Shown: positions 13,872 through 24,699 of the stretch, one piece after another
How the letters are laid out: every line of letters begins with the position of its first letter
How positions within the stretch are numbered: the stretch's first letter is position 1
Assembly (NCBI RefSeq): GCF_000368825.1
Contig: NZ_KB849717.1
Span: forward strand, 1,436,485 to 1,500,484
DNA: 64,000 nt
From: Acinetobacter ursingii DSM 16037 = CIP 107286
GTDB taxonomy: Bacteria; Pseudomonadota; Gammaproteobacteria; Pseudomonadales; Moraxellaceae
Direction: 5' to 3'
Notes under the pieces: model-generated
What the model was told of the DNA's origin: nothing
Seen by the model: the letters and a program-made list of their open reading frames with translations, nothing else
Databases searched by the model: none
Translations under genes and position numbers: made by a program

Positions 13872-14960
13872 ATGAACACAGATCTAAATAATTATCCTGA
13901 TGATAATTATGAAAAATATTCCATACATGAGGTGGATGATAAAAGCATTGTAATAATTGATGATCCAGAAGCATTACAGAAGGATAGAATCATTCAACTC
14001 ATAAAAAAAACGCACAAAGAGGGAAAGTTTTTAATCTACGTCCTTCATCCCGATAAAAAGCAATCTTACAAAATTAATCACAGGCCTTTACATGATGCAT
14101 TAAAAAACATTGATCCACGATTTATATATGATGTCACTTACACGAGTGCTGAGACTGACCTATTTCGTAAGATATACGTAGAGTGCTTCCCTGCACATAT
14201 TGTAAATGATACATCTACAAACTTTTGGCAACTTGCTCACAATGAGCAAATAGCGATCAGCCCAACTCATTACAAGCCTAAAGCTCAAATTTTAAATGAG
14301 TTCTACCAACGTCTCTTCAAGGCATTATCGAATGATATAGACTATAAAAAAGCAGTAGAACTACGCAAAGAAAAAAGCTTAAATCAGAACAAGAAGGCTA
14401 AAAAGCTTATCCAAAAATTAATTATTAAATTCAGTAAATTACTGGTAATTCGAATTGATTTCTCCATTAATCGAAAATTTAAAATCACACTTGAACTACT
14501 GAAAGCATACTTGAGCATTTTCTTAAAAAAACTCCATACGCCAAATGACAAAGTACCACCAATTGTCGGTTTTATCTGGAAATTAGAATATGGAATAAAA
14601 AAAGGCTACCACTATCATTTTATTTTTTTTATGGATGGCAATATCTATTGGAATCATTCTTTCTATGCAGACCAACTCTGTAAATTATGGATGAGCATCA
14701 CTCAGAACAAAGGATATTACTATAACTGCAATAACAAAATGAAATCCTACAAAAAACTTGCGCTTGGGATACTTGTGCATGATGACCATGAAAAAATTGA
14801 CACATTGCATTCGGTCGTAGATTACTTCACCAAAGCCGATCAGTTCATTATCGAAAAAACACTTAAGAACCATCGTACTTTTGGCTATAGCACTCGCAAG
14901 CTTGAAAAAAGCAAAGCTGGAAGGCCTCGTCAGATCAATGCAGGATCAAATTTAGGCTAA
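13872..14960 (+). CDS. Inovirus-Gp2-like (YagK/YfjJ) protein
   Basis: This 362-aa protein carries the Inovirus_Gp2/YagK-YfjJ type C-terminal domain. The sequence around residues 243-252 (GYHYHFIFFM) resembles the His-x-His metal motif of rolling-circle initiators. A conserved-looking VDYFTKADQF segment and a basic tail with GRPRQINAG follow. Such proteins occur in filamentous phages and in P4-like satellites next to AlpA regulators, as here. A role in replication initiation of the element is plausible. The nuclease tyrosine was not pinpointed. Confidence 0.7.
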   Translation: MNTDLNNYPDDNYEKYSIHEVDDKSIVIIDDPEALQKDRIIQLIKKTHKEGKFLIYVLHPDKKQSYKINHRPLHDALKNIDPRFIYDVTYTSAETDLFRKIYVECFPAHIVNDTSTNFWQLAHNEQIAISPTHYKPKAQILNEFYQRLFKALSNDIDYKKAVELRKEKSLNQNKKAKKLIQKLIIKFSKLLVIRIDFSINRKFKITLELLKAYLSIFLKKLHTPNDKVPPIVGFIWKLEYGIKKGYHYHFIFFMDGNIYWNHSFYADQLCKLWMSITQNKGYYYNCNNKMKSYKKLALGILVHDDHEKIDTLHSVVDYFTKADQFIIEKTLKNHRTFGYSTRKLEKSKAGRPRQINAGSNLG

Positions 14961-15032
14961 TTCAGACCATCTAAATAATGCTCTCAGCCATAGAGAGCAC
15001 CAATACCCATATTTAAAAAAAGTGAGACCATA

Positions 15033-16040
15033 ATGAACATGTTAATGCAACCTACCAATACGACAGAAAGCACCAATCTACCTTATTTTTGTATGGGTGA
15101 GTTTAACCTATTCAATATGCAAAGCGTTTCGGAAATCGCTACGAATCCGAGTTATTTGCCTTTCAAAGAAAAATTTAAAAAAATCAGTCGAATCTCTACT
15201 CAATACTATGTCAGTAATACTCCGCATACAGATCATGTATTTGAACTACTACTGAGCTTTCAACCAATTAATGTTCAATTACGAGAACACTCACTATTCA
15301 AAATCAGTCAAAGTGTAAAGGCTGTGCATCAGGCATATGTAAATTTGGGTTACAATTCAGATGGACCTATTAATCCAATGCTGCTACACAATGAATACTA
15401 TGTTGAGCAGATAAAACCTGTTGTAGATGCATTCATATATGAATTGAAAAAGCATTCAACCAGTAAAAATGCAATCGCTGATCGTGATAAGCGTATTGCA
15501 TTAATCAAAGAAATACGTAAAGAAAATGTACCTGTGATGAAAAAGTTATTCAAAACTCATCAACAATTTAATCTAAATCATTTTACTTATGTGTTCCACA
15601 TGAATGAGCATGAACTGTTTAAAGCAAATAAATCTGTGGAAAATGCTTTGACCCAAAAAATGCGCAGCATCATCAATCATTTTCATGAAAAACATCAATC
15701 AGAAATTTTAGCATTATTTTTTTGTATACAACGTGATTTATCTGATAACTATGTCTTAAATGTGTATTGTGCGACAGAGCGAGAATGCCAGCCTCTATCA
15801 ATGAAAGATTGCATCAGCTTTCGTGATAATGGCACTCTTAATTTTGCACCACTTACGAAGATCACCATGAGTATTTTTGAATTTCAAAGTTCAATGAATA
15901 TTCAAGGTGTAGACGGTATAAATGAAAAGATATGGAAAGTCATTTTTGGGCAACAAGTTGAAAAATACAAATATACTTATTATGAATCTGAATTCGTATC
16001 ACCAAAATTCATATACATAGAGTGTGATAGCAAAAATTAA
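15033..16040 (+). CDS. Unknown island protein next to the Gp2-like gene
   Basis: This 335-aa soluble protein starts 72 bp after the Gp2-like gene on the same strand, behind a GTGAG site. It is rich in His, Lys and Phe (for example HQQFNLNHFTYVFHMNEHELF), with a two-part appearance: an N-terminal helical half and a C-terminal mixed half. I see no catalytic motif. It may be a second replication or phage-related component of the island; an intrinsic terminator follows directly. Confidence 0.6.
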   Translation: MNMLMQPTNTTESTNLPYFCMGEFNLFNMQSVSEIATNPSYLPFKEKFKKISRISTQYYVSNTPHTDHVFELLLSFQPINVQLREHSLFKISQSVKAVHQAYVNLGYNSDGPINPMLLHNEYYVEQIKPVVDAFIYELKKHSTSKNAIADRDKRIALIKEIRKENVPVMKKLFKTHQQFNLNHFTYVFHMNEHELFKANKSVENALTQKMRSIINHFHEKHQSEILALFFCIQRDLSDNYVLNVYCATERECQPLSMKDCISFRDNGTLNFAPLTKITMSIFEFQSSMNIQGVDGINEKIWKVIFGQQVEKYKYTYYESEFVSPKFIYIECDSKN

Positions 16041-16044
16041 CGAG

Positions 16045-16066
16045 GAAGGGCTTTTACCCTTCTTTT
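16045..16066 (+). terminator. Intrinsic terminator
   Basis: GAAGGG (16045-16050) and CCCTTC (16057-16062) form a stem with loop CTTTTA and a short T-run. It lies between the 335-aa gene and the converging Fic gene. Confidence 0.6.
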
Positions 16067-16072
16067 ACTTTC

Positions 16073-16804
16073 CTAGATTCCTAAAACTGTTTGATATGGC
16101 TTGAATCCTTCCAATACAACAGCAGCAACTAAGCTATTAAATGGCTCACTATTGCCATACGCCATCCATTGATCCAGAGCCTCATAGTAGGCTAAGCGAT
16201 TTTCTACAGTAATCACACTCGGTGGATAACCTGCTTTCATCAATTCAAGATTCATCAACAATCGAGATGTACGTCCATTCCCATCCACAAAAGGATGGAC
16301 ACCCACAAAATCAGCATGAACTTTGGCTGCTCGCTCAATTGGATGCAATGTATGAGCTTCCATGTTATACCAATCTATAAATTGAGCCATCTTGTCATTG
16401 AGCAATGTGTGATCTGGAGGATTGGTGGTAGCACCTGAGATTAAGACATTTTGCTGACGATATCGTCCTGCATTCTCATCATCAATATTTTTTAAAATCA
16501 ATTGATGAATATTACGAATTTGCCACTCTGAAAACGGTTCTTGTTTTTTTATAATATCTTCGACATATAAAATTGCATCACGATGGTTGATCGCTTCAAA
16601 ATGCTCCCTTAACGCTTTCCCACCTACGGTAATTCCTTCTAGAACTACTTTGGTCTCTAATAAAGTTAAAGTGTTACCTTCGATGGCGTTCGAATGATAA
16701 GTCCAGCGTAAGATCAAGTCTTCATGTAGATTTTTAACAATTGCAGGTGAAAGAGGTCGATGCTGATCTAATTTAGCTTTTAAATCATCAATGATCTCAA
16801 ACAT
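16073..16804 (-). CDS. Fic-family AMP-transferase with N-terminal inhibitory motif
   Basis: This 243-aa protein has the complete Fic active-site loop HPFVDGNGRTSR (residues 170-181), with the catalytic His170, Asp174 and Arg181. Upstream, S38-N-A-I-E42-G43 matches the (S/T)xxxE(G/N) inhibitory helix, so it should be a class II, self-inhibited Fic enzyme that transfers AMP from ATP to a protein hydroxyl. The target is unknown and no separate antitoxin is needed or present. It lies alone, convergent with the island genes, close to the integrase remnant. Confidence 0.9.
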   Translation of the reverse strand: MFEIIDDLKAKLDQHRPLSPAIVKNLHEDLILRWTYHSNAIEGNTLTLLETKVVLEGITVGGKALREHFEAINHRDAILYVEDIIKKQEPFSEWQIRNIHQLILKNIDDENAGRYRQQNVLISGATTNPPDHTLLNDKMAQFIDWYNMEAHTLHPIERAAKVHADFVGVHPFVDGNGRTSRLLMNLELMKAGYPPSVITVENRLAYYEALDQWMAYGNSEPFNSLVAAVVLEGFKPYQTVLGI

Positions 16805-17212
16805 GGTTTATCTCTACAGATGCAATCAAATGATCATACATGAAAAAGTCATAGCAATGAAATCTGATAGCTACAGCATCACATTGATGTATAATAAGAA
16901 TGGTTCTTCAAATGCTAATCTAAATTTTTTATAGGCTGGGGGACGATTGGGGGATCAAATAAAATTAATTATTTTTTATTTAAATATTATCAATTGCTTA
17001 ACCTTTAAATATGATTCCCTCTCTCGCCAAGTTTACTTTCTATGATATCTCATAGAGTCCTAAAAGCTTAAATCTAAAGGGTTTAAGCTTTTTTTATTGC
17101 CTCATGCTTTCCAATTAGCCCTATTGAATCCTCATATAGTTGGGGGTATAACTGGGGGTATAATAAATTACCCCCATTTTTATACCCCCAAATTTCTACG
17201 GGAAACGTTGCA
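16805..17212. other. Non-coding flank with terminator and possible attachment region
   Basis: This 408-bp stretch has no gene. GATTCCCTCTCTCGCCA (17013-17029) resembles the T-arm/acceptor 3' end of a tRNA. A terminator sits at 17062-17095. G-rich/C-rich repeats (TGGGGGTATA repeated near 17140-17162, then complementary CCCCCA stretches to about 17190) lie just ahead of the integrase remnant, where attachment and arm-binding sites usually are. Confidence 0.4.
17062..17095 (+). terminator. Intrinsic terminator
   Basis: AAAAGCTTAAA (17062-17072) pairs with TTTAAGCTTTT (17082-17092), followed by further T residues. No intact gene reads into it from the left within the window, so it probably belonged to a gene lost or displaced by island insertion. 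Confidence 0.6.
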
Positions 17213-17355
17213 ATGCTTACAGATGCAAGGATCAGAAAATAAAACCATTAGAAAAGAAGACTAAATATCCAGATGAAAAAGGCTTATATCTAGAAGTTAT
17301 TCCGGCAGATGGTATGCATTGCCGTATGAAATTTCAAATTCTTGGTAAAGAAATT
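17213..17355 (+). pseudogene. 5' remnant of a tyrosine integrase
   Basis: ATG at 17213 begins MLTDARIRK. A one-base loss then shifts the frame, and the other frame continues KPLEKKTKYPDEKGLYLEV and ends near LGKE at 17352. This is the arm-binding N-terminus (DUF4102 type) of P4-like integrases. Everything after about residue 47 is missing, and IS256-family debris follows directly. The island has therefore lost its own integrase, probably by an insertion plus deletion. Confidence 0.8.
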
Positions 17356-17365
17356 TTTTTAGTAT

Positions 17366-17635
17366 TGACAAAAGGTAGTAACGATTTCACACGGGTAGTC
17401 ATGTCTTTTTGGCGTATAAGGACAGGATTTGATTGTCCATATTGATGATACGTCTTGCGTAGCAGCGCTCCTCATGTTTCTTTACAATTGTGGCTGGAAA
17501 CTACCATCCCGATCACGTGGAGCACTGTGCTCAAACTCCCCATCACCAGTGAGTACTTACTTTTTACTATACACATTATGGGCATTGCCTTTAACACTAA
17601 GTTTTACCTTCATGTCCTAAATGTGCAGTCAGTTT
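17366..17635 (-). pseudogene. IS256-family transposase, distal fragment
   Basis: Read on the minus strand this continues the transposase begun at 20318, after removal of the IS66 element. In shifting frames it gives AHLGHEGKT, LTGDGEFEHSAPRDRDGSF, KKHEERCYARRIINMDNQILSLYAK and MTTR, all typical of the IS256/mutator transposase N-terminal third. Several stops and frameshifts are present. The sequence stops matching near 17366, where it meets the integrase remnant, so two thirds of the gene is gone. Confidence 0.8.
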
Positions 17636-17716
17636 GTAAGCGTCCGCTGAACCCCACTTTTTCTAACGCATGTATATGCCGATAGTGTCCACTTAAATTT
17701 TAGTGGACACCTATTT

Positions 17717-18145
17717 ATGGATTTAAAGACAGTTACAGACAGTGCACCGACGCTAAAAAAGCCCCGCCGAACCTTCACAGCTGAATTTAAAAATAAGCTT
17801 ATTCAACAATGCCAGCAGCCAGACACATCTGTGGCCAAGGTTGCAATGCAACATCAGATCAATGCCAATCTACTGCATAAATGGATTCGCCAGTCCGAAT
17901 CAATGCCCCCTCCATTAAAAAGACCGCCTAGCCCACAGGCCGACTTTCTTCCTGTCATTGCTCACCCGATGCCAGTCAAACAAGAGACATCACCGCCGTC
18001 TGTACCAGAGGAGAAAGCTACTGCCTATATCAGGATTCCACTGCATGAGGAACAACATTCCGTAAGACATCAAATGATTGAAATCGAGTGGCCTGTGGAA
18101 TCAACAACTGAATTGCTATGTCTGCTGCAAGGCTTGATCAAATGA
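17717..18145 (+). CDS. tnpA: IS66-family accessory protein TnpA
   Basis: This 142-aa protein has an N-terminal helix-turn-helix of the IS66 TnpA/IS3 OrfA type (RRTFTAEFKNKLIQQC...KVAMQHQINANLLHKWIRQ, about residues 17-57), then a Pro-rich linker and a short C-terminal domain. It is an accessory DNA-binding protein for transposition. Its TGA overlaps the tnpB start. Confidence 0.9.
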   Translation: MDLKTVTDSAPTLKKPRRTFTAEFKNKLIQQCQQPDTSVAKVAMQHQINANLLHKWIRQSESMPPPLKRPPSPQADFLPVIAHPMPVKQETSPPSVPEEKATAYIRIPLHEEQHSVRHQMIEIEWPVESTTELLCLLQGLIK

Positions 18146-18477
18146 TTCGTATTGATGAAATATGGTTGTCTACCCAGCCCATGGATATGCGAGCAGGTAC
18201 AGATACTGCACTTGCTCAAGTTCTTAAAGCCTTCGGCTGTGTCAAACCGCATTGTGCTTATCTGTTCTGTAATAAACGTGGTCATCGTATGAAAGTATTG
18301 GTACATGATGGATTGGGTATTTGGCTCTGTGCAAGGCGGCTGGAACAAGGGAAATTCCACTGGGCTAAGATTCATCAGGGTGAAACAATGAGTATCAGTG
18401 TAGAACAATTACAGGCACTGATTCAGGGTTTAGCCTGGCAGAGAATTGGACAATCTCAGGTGGTCAATATGCTCTAA
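18142..18477 (+). CDS. tnpB: IS66-family accessory protein TnpB
   Basis: This 111-aa protein of the IS66 Orf2 family shows the pattern WLSTQPMDMRAGTDTALAQV, then LFCNKRGHRMKVLVHDGLGIWLCARRLEQGKF. ATG at 18142 overlaps the tnpA stop (ATGA). An upstream in-frame ATG at 18118 lies inside tnpA and is less likely. It is needed together with TnpC for transposition of IS66 elements; its mechanism is not known. Confidence 0.9.
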   Translation: MIRIDEIWLSTQPMDMRAGTDTALAQVLKAFGCVKPHCAYLFCNKRGHRMKVLVHDGLGIWLCARRLEQGKFHWAKIHQGETMSISVEQLQALIQGLAWQRIGQSQVVNML

Positions 18478-18551
18478 ACCAGATAGATCTATTTTGCCAT
18501 CCTCCAAAGGATCTATTTCCTCCTTGACCTGATCTCAGGCATACTGCGGTC

Positions 18552-20159
18552 ATGAATATATTGCCTAATTTAAGCCAACTGACCCATGAACAATTACTGG
18601 AATTTACCCAGCAGTTGGCAGTGCAGAATCGGCAACTTGTAGAAGATAAGCAGCAGCTTGAAGCATCAAAACAACAGTTAGAACAATCTAATCAACACCT
18701 AGATGCCAAAGTTCAACATCTTTCCATTCTCACGCAAAAATACGAGCATGAACTTGCTCTGTTTAAACGACATAAATTCGCTCAGAAGAATGAACACTTA
18801 ACAGCTAAACAAATTAGCCTGTTAGATGAAGCAGTCGAAGAAGACATCGCAGCCGTTGATCTTGAATTGGAACGACTGAATGCGGATCAACCCAACACCC
18901 ATAAAACCAAGGCAATCAAACCTAAACGTCGAGCACTGCCAGATCATCTCGCCACCATTCGTATAGAGCATGAACCCGCCTCAATAGTATGCACTTGTGG
19001 CTGTACTTTGCGTCGTATCGGTGAAGATGTCAGTGAGAAACTGACCTTTAAATCCGCACAGTTTATGAAAGAGCAGCATATCCGTGGCAAATGGGTGTGT
19101 GATCAGTGCGAAATCATCAAGCAGGAACCGATGCCTGCTTATGTGATTGATAAAGGCATTGCGAGCCCTGAACTGCTCAGCCATGTACTGGTTTGCAAAT
19201 ATGCGGACCATTTACCTTTATACCGTCAGAGACTGATCTACCAACGAGCTGGCGTAGACTTGGCTCGATCCACTTTAGCTGATTGGGTGGGCCGTTGCGG
19301 CGTGGAACTTGAGCCATTGGCAGAAGCTTTAAAACAGATCATATTACAACAACAGGTGATTCATGCAGATGAAACGCCTGTGACCGTGATGCAGATTGCT
19401 GAGAAGAAACCGAAGAAAGGTTATGTCTGGGCTTATGCCACCACACAGTACAATTCGATTCAAGCGATCGTGTATGACTTTCAAGCGAGTCGATCAGGTC
19501 AACATGCCGAAGATTTCCTTAAAGGCTGGCAAGGTCATCTGGTCTGTGATGATTACAGTGGTTATAAGGCACGTTTTGCCTCAGGTCAGATGATTGAAGT
19601 GGGTTGTATGGCGCATGCCCGTCGTAAATTCCATGAGCTGCATGTGACGGGTAAAAGTTTGATTGCTGAGCAAGCGTTATCAATGATTCAACAGCTTTAC
19701 CGAATTGAAGCAGAATTAAGAGACATTCCAGACTGTACAGCAGAACAACGACGACAGCGAAGGCAACAGGACAGTGAGCCAATCATGCAGCAACTGTATG
19801 ATTGGCTCAAACAACATCAGCTCAAAGTACCAGCAAGTTCGCCTACGGCAAAAGCGATCAATTACAGTCTAAAACGTTGGTCTGCCTTAAGCCGTTATTT
19901 GGATGATGGTCATTTGCCTATATGTAATAACTGGGTGGAAAATCAAATGCGACCATGGGCTTTGGGACGTAAGAACTGGTTATTTGCTGGCTCATTGCGA
20001 AGTGGTCAACGGGCAGCCAATATCATGACGTTAATTCAGTCCGCCAAGCTCAATGGTCTTGATCCATATGCTTATTTAACCGATGTTCTTAGAAGGTTAC
20101 CAACGCATAAAATGAAAGACATTGAAGAGTTGCTGCCGCATAACTGGAAGCCTGCTTGA
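18552..20159 (+). CDS. tnpC: IS66-family transposase TnpC
   Basis: This 535-aa protein has an N-terminal Gln/Leu-rich coiled coil (about 15-75), then a zinc-finger-like pair (CTCGC and CDQC, about 148-180) and the DDE core. HADETPV and CDDYSG supply the acidic residues, and NNWVENQMRPWALGRKNW supplies the Glu. It is full length and has no frame defects, so the element may be active. Confidence 0.95.
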   Translation: MNILPNLSQLTHEQLLEFTQQLAVQNRQLVEDKQQLEASKQQLEQSNQHLDAKVQHLSILTQKYEHELALFKRHKFAQKNEHLTAKQISLLDEAVEEDIAAVDLELERLNADQPNTHKTKAIKPKRRALPDHLATIRIEHEPASIVCTCGCTLRRIGEDVSEKLTFKSAQFMKEQHIRGKWVCDQCEIIKQEPMPAYVIDKGIASPELLSHVLVCKYADHLPLYRQRLIYQRAGVDLARSTLADWVGRCGVELEPLAEALKQIILQQQVIHADETPVTVMQIAEKKPKKGYVWAYATTQYNSIQAIVYDFQASRSGQHAEDFLKGWQGHLVCDDYSGYKARFASGQMIEVGCMAHARRKFHELHVTGKSLIAEQALSMIQQLYRIEAELRDIPDCTAEQRRQRRQQDSEPIMQQLYDWLKQHQLKVPASSPTAKAINYSLKRWSALSRYLDDGHLPICNNWVENQMRPWALGRKNWLFAGSLRSGQRAANIMTLIQSAKLNGLDPYAYLTDVLRRLPTHKMKDIEELLPHNWKPA

Positions 20160-20195
20160 ATTCAAGTGCGGTTCACTGGATGCTTACGTCAGTTT

Positions 20196-20318
20196 GGCAT
20201 TTAAGGCTGTTTCTATGGTAAGTTTCTTGAGTGCTTTACTGAATTCATTTAGATCGGCATCCGTTTTTAGGCTTTCGGCAAACTCCGTTACCAATGCCAT
20301 TAATTGACTATGATCCAT
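20196..20318 (-). pseudogene. IS256-family transposase, 5' fragment
   Basis: The minus-strand ATG at 20318 begins MDHSQLMALVTEFAES, and LNEFSKALKKLTIETALNAKL follows, the conserved start of IS256/mutator transposases. The IS66 element interrupts it at 20195, and the rest is at 17366-17635. The probable IS256 terminal repeat (sequence around ACTGTGTAAATATCC, read on the minus strand) lies at about 20345-20380. Confidence 0.8.
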
Positions 20319-20383
20319 TGTGATGTATCCCATCTACCCCTTGTACAGAGTACTAAGATTTGGATATTTACACAGTTTTATTT

Positions 20384-20569
20384 ACAAGCTCCCTAATATC
20401 GATCTGCTGCGTCAGCGATAGTATTTCCCTCACCATTGACTTTAATCTCACCTAGCTCTTCAGTACTATAGTTTTAGACCGTGAAAGATAAATTTACGGT
20501 TTCCGCTTTACATGAAATTATCATGGGTAGCGTTGCCGTACAAAGTAGCAATTTGAAAGAGATACTCAT
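20384..20569 (-). pseudogene. Truncated DUF3304-like lipoprotein (probable lipase immunity gene)
   Basis: ATG at 20569 overlaps the original stop of the lipase gene (ATGA). The frame gives a lipoprotein signal peptide ending MIISC, then LSFTV, an in-frame stop, and then NYSTEELGEIKVNGEG and ADAADRY, a second stop and GACK. This resembles the N-terminus of DUF3304 lipoproteins that sit next to Tle1-type effectors. The IS256 end cuts it off near 20380. The gene is dead through two nonsense codons plus truncation. Confidence 0.65.
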
Positions 20570-20651
20570 GATGTTGCCAAAAGTTGTTGTTCTTTTTGGG
20601 CCTTATCATATGCATCAAATAGTTCATCTTGCTTAACATCTCGCTTTACGA
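20566..20651 (-). pseudogene. Detached 3' end of the Tle1-type lipase gene
   Basis: Removing the IS21 element and one ACGA copy joins this segment in frame to the lipase at 22607. The joined frame continues VKRDVKQDELFDAYDKAQKE and ends LLATS-stop at 20566-20568. The rebuilt gene is 1698 nt (565 aa). The segment has no start of its own. Confidence 0.9.
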
Positions 20652-20739
20652 TGTTAGCGGCAGTGTAAAAATGACCCCCTAATGGCATTTAAAAACAGAC
20701 CCCCTTGGTTAATATAGCGGTCATTTTGGACTGCTCAAC

Positions 20740-22532
<1,793 letters not shown>

Positions 22533-22606
22533 TACGAGATCAAAGGGGTCAATTTTACTTTGCCATTTGTAAGGTAAAAGGGGTCAATTTTAGAATGCCG
22601 TTGACA

Positions 22607-24222
22607 ACGATACTACACACCGCTTTTTCCGCGACCAACTTTTCATCTATTTCTTTGCCTTGCTTACTTCTAGGCGATTCATAAATCGTTCTTTGTCTAA
22701 AATAACTAAACGGTTCAGCATTACTTATAAAACCATATTTGGAGTCATGCACATAACTTTGGTAAAAATCAACAACATCTTGCGTTGCGTTGTTATTCCA
22801 GCTAGAAAACTCCCATTCATCAACACCTAAAAAGAATTCATAGGCTTTTGAAATAGGTGACAAGACTCTATATATATTGAAACCTCCTGACTTACTTGGC
22901 GCTGTCAAATCCTTAAGCTTTTGTAGACGACTTATTTCAGTCGCCATATCTGAAGGGCCTATAGGAATTAATTCACGAATTTTGCTTTCACTTCTTACTT
23001 GCTGGCTCACAGAAAGGGTATAAGTCCTTGCTAAAGTTCCATAAGCACTGTAATAGACTTTCATTGCCGCAATAATTTGATCCTGAACTTTGCCATTACA
23101 GTACATTTGCTGATTTACGGCATTAAATAACCGTTGTGTTTCCTCTTGGATAGCAAATTGTTGTTCAAAAACTTTAGAATGTTTTACTTTAAGCTCATCA
23201 TAATCATACATTCGTACGCCATAATTTACCGCTTCAGTGAGCATATCCTTTAGAGGAATACGTGCAAAATTATCGTTTACATTCTGGCTACCTGGCGTAT
23301 AACCCCCTCCCACATCAGAGTGCATACCTGGATAAACAATTTCTTTCCAATTGGCATTGGTAAGATCACCATTTTCTTTATGAATTAAATCAAGTGGAAA
23401 GGCGAAGCGTAATTCATTCCCCGCGATATGATGCACACACATTTTGACACGTTCATCAATGACTAGATCCCGACCTTTAAAGGTCAAGTTATTGTTTAAA
23501 TTAGTCGCAGGTAAACCAAAAGAAGCAACCGTATCAAATATACCTAAAAACTTAAATTCGATTGGGTATTTTCCAGTACCATATGTCAGTCCATCGCAAC
23601 CTGATTCACATTGCCAGATAAACTGATTAGTAAACGCACGTGCAAGTGCCGCACCTCGTGAGAAGCCAAATGTAGAAATATTTATCTTTTTAATTAAGCG
23701 ATGCTGGCTTAGACTTTTTTCAACTTCAGCAAAACTGTAAACTTTTTTTTCATTCGCATATTTATCTACATTAAGTTTTGCTTTTTTTGCATTAAAAATT
23801 AATACTTGTTTTAAAGCATCATTAAGTTGATCTTCCCCATAATCCAAGCGTCGAGTACCACCCAGACCAATACCTAAACCTAACCCAGTATGATCTTGCA
23901 ATACAGAAATCGCTCTTTGAAAGATATTTAATTCAGCATTAAAACGTGTCCCGACACCAGATACATAAATAGAATGATTAGGTGATACCAACTGGTTATT
24001 TTCAGCTAGCTCAGTTTCTTTTAGTGACTGAGCATTTCGCCATAGTCGTGCTGGATTAGACCATTTCTTTTTATCTTCATCCGCATCTTTATTATTTCCC
24101 GTTCCGTCAAAAAAAACTGAAATATGAACCACATCAGTACAGTCTTGTTTTGCCATAGGAGGAGTATTCGAAACATCACTATTTGTTTCTAGAGTTCGCT
24201 GAATAATTGATTTCTTAAGCAT
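22607..24222 (-). CDS. Tle1-type T6SS phospholipase effector (DUF2235), 3' end lost to IS21
   Basis: This DUF2235 alpha/beta hydrolase has a GFSRG nucleophile elbow (Ser188), FDTVAS (Asp230) and HSDVGGGY (His301), the Ser-Asp-His set of Tle1 lipases that attack membrane phospholipids of rival cells. The native sequence ends at 22607; the open frame runs on into IS21 to a stop at 22555, swapping the last 28 or so residues for 16 element-derived ones. The catalytic region is untouched, so activity may survive. Upstream neighbours are a lipoprotein, a DUF4123 chaperone and vgrG. The companion DUF3304-like gene downstream is dead. Confidence 0.9.
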
Positions 24223-24231
24223 AATTCACTC

Positions 24232-24669
24232 TTATTTATTATTGGAATGCGCTCTTTCCCATATTTGTGTACGCCATTTTGCTCCCTTTTTTGTTGGTTC
24301 TGGCCAATTATTAGATGTTTTAATCTCAATCGTATCATCAGGATATAAATGCACCGCCAAATATTTCATGCCTTTTAAATCTTCTTTTGTTAATACAACT
24401 TGATTTTTTGCTCTATGAATTTTGTCACTATTCGACTCTTCCCACGTTACAATTTGAGGACCCAATTTTACTGGAGAAGTACTCATACCCCCCCCAAAGC
24501 CCCCACCTATTTCATGACCATTTAATCTAACCATATAACTAGTATAAGTTGGATCATAATTAAATGAAGTTGTAGCCATGTAGTACGTTGCATTTGGACC
24601 AATACCTGCACATCCGGCTGTGCTTAAAGCCAAACTAATGGGTAAAAGTAATATTTTTTTTAGATTCAT
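24232..24669 (-). CDS. Lipoprotein in the T6SS effector locus, possible immunity protein
   Basis: This 145-aa protein has a lipoprotein signal peptide (lipobox TAGC) and a small beta-rich domain with a Gly-rich turn (GGGFGGGMS). A Trp/Pro-containing C-terminus follows (NNWPEPTKKGAKW). It is placed directly before the lipase gene with a 9-nt gap. Lipoproteins in this position commonly neutralise Tle lipases in the periplasm of the producer, so an immunity role is likely by context. It looks distantly similar in layout to DUF3304 proteins, but I cannot prove membership. Confidence 0.7.
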   Translation of the reverse strand: MNLKKILLLPISLALSTAGCAGIGPNATYYMATTSFNYDPTYTSYMVRLNGHEIGGGFGGGMSTSPVKLGPQIVTWEESNSDKIHRAKNQVVLTKEDLKGMKYLAVHLYPDDTIEIKTSNNWPEPTKKGAKWRTQIWERAHSNNK

Positions 24670-24699
24670 CTCTAAATTCCTATATATTGATTAATATTC

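Larger units (their letters stand above)
17636..20187 (+). mobile_element. Complete IS66-family element
   Basis: The element is 2552 bp. The left end GTAAGCGTCCGCTGAACC (17636-17653) is an imperfect inverted match of the right end GGTTCACTGGATGCTTAC (20170-20187). It is flanked by a perfect 8-bp target duplication GTCAGTTT (17628-17635 and 20188-20195), the size expected of the family. It carries tnpA, tnpB and tnpC, all intact. Its target is the IS256-family transposase remnant. Confidence 0.95.

Noticed and set aside
22555..22606. C-terminal residues of the lipase ORF as native sequence
   Set aside because: They are encoded by the IS21 right end; the true tail is at 20566-20651.
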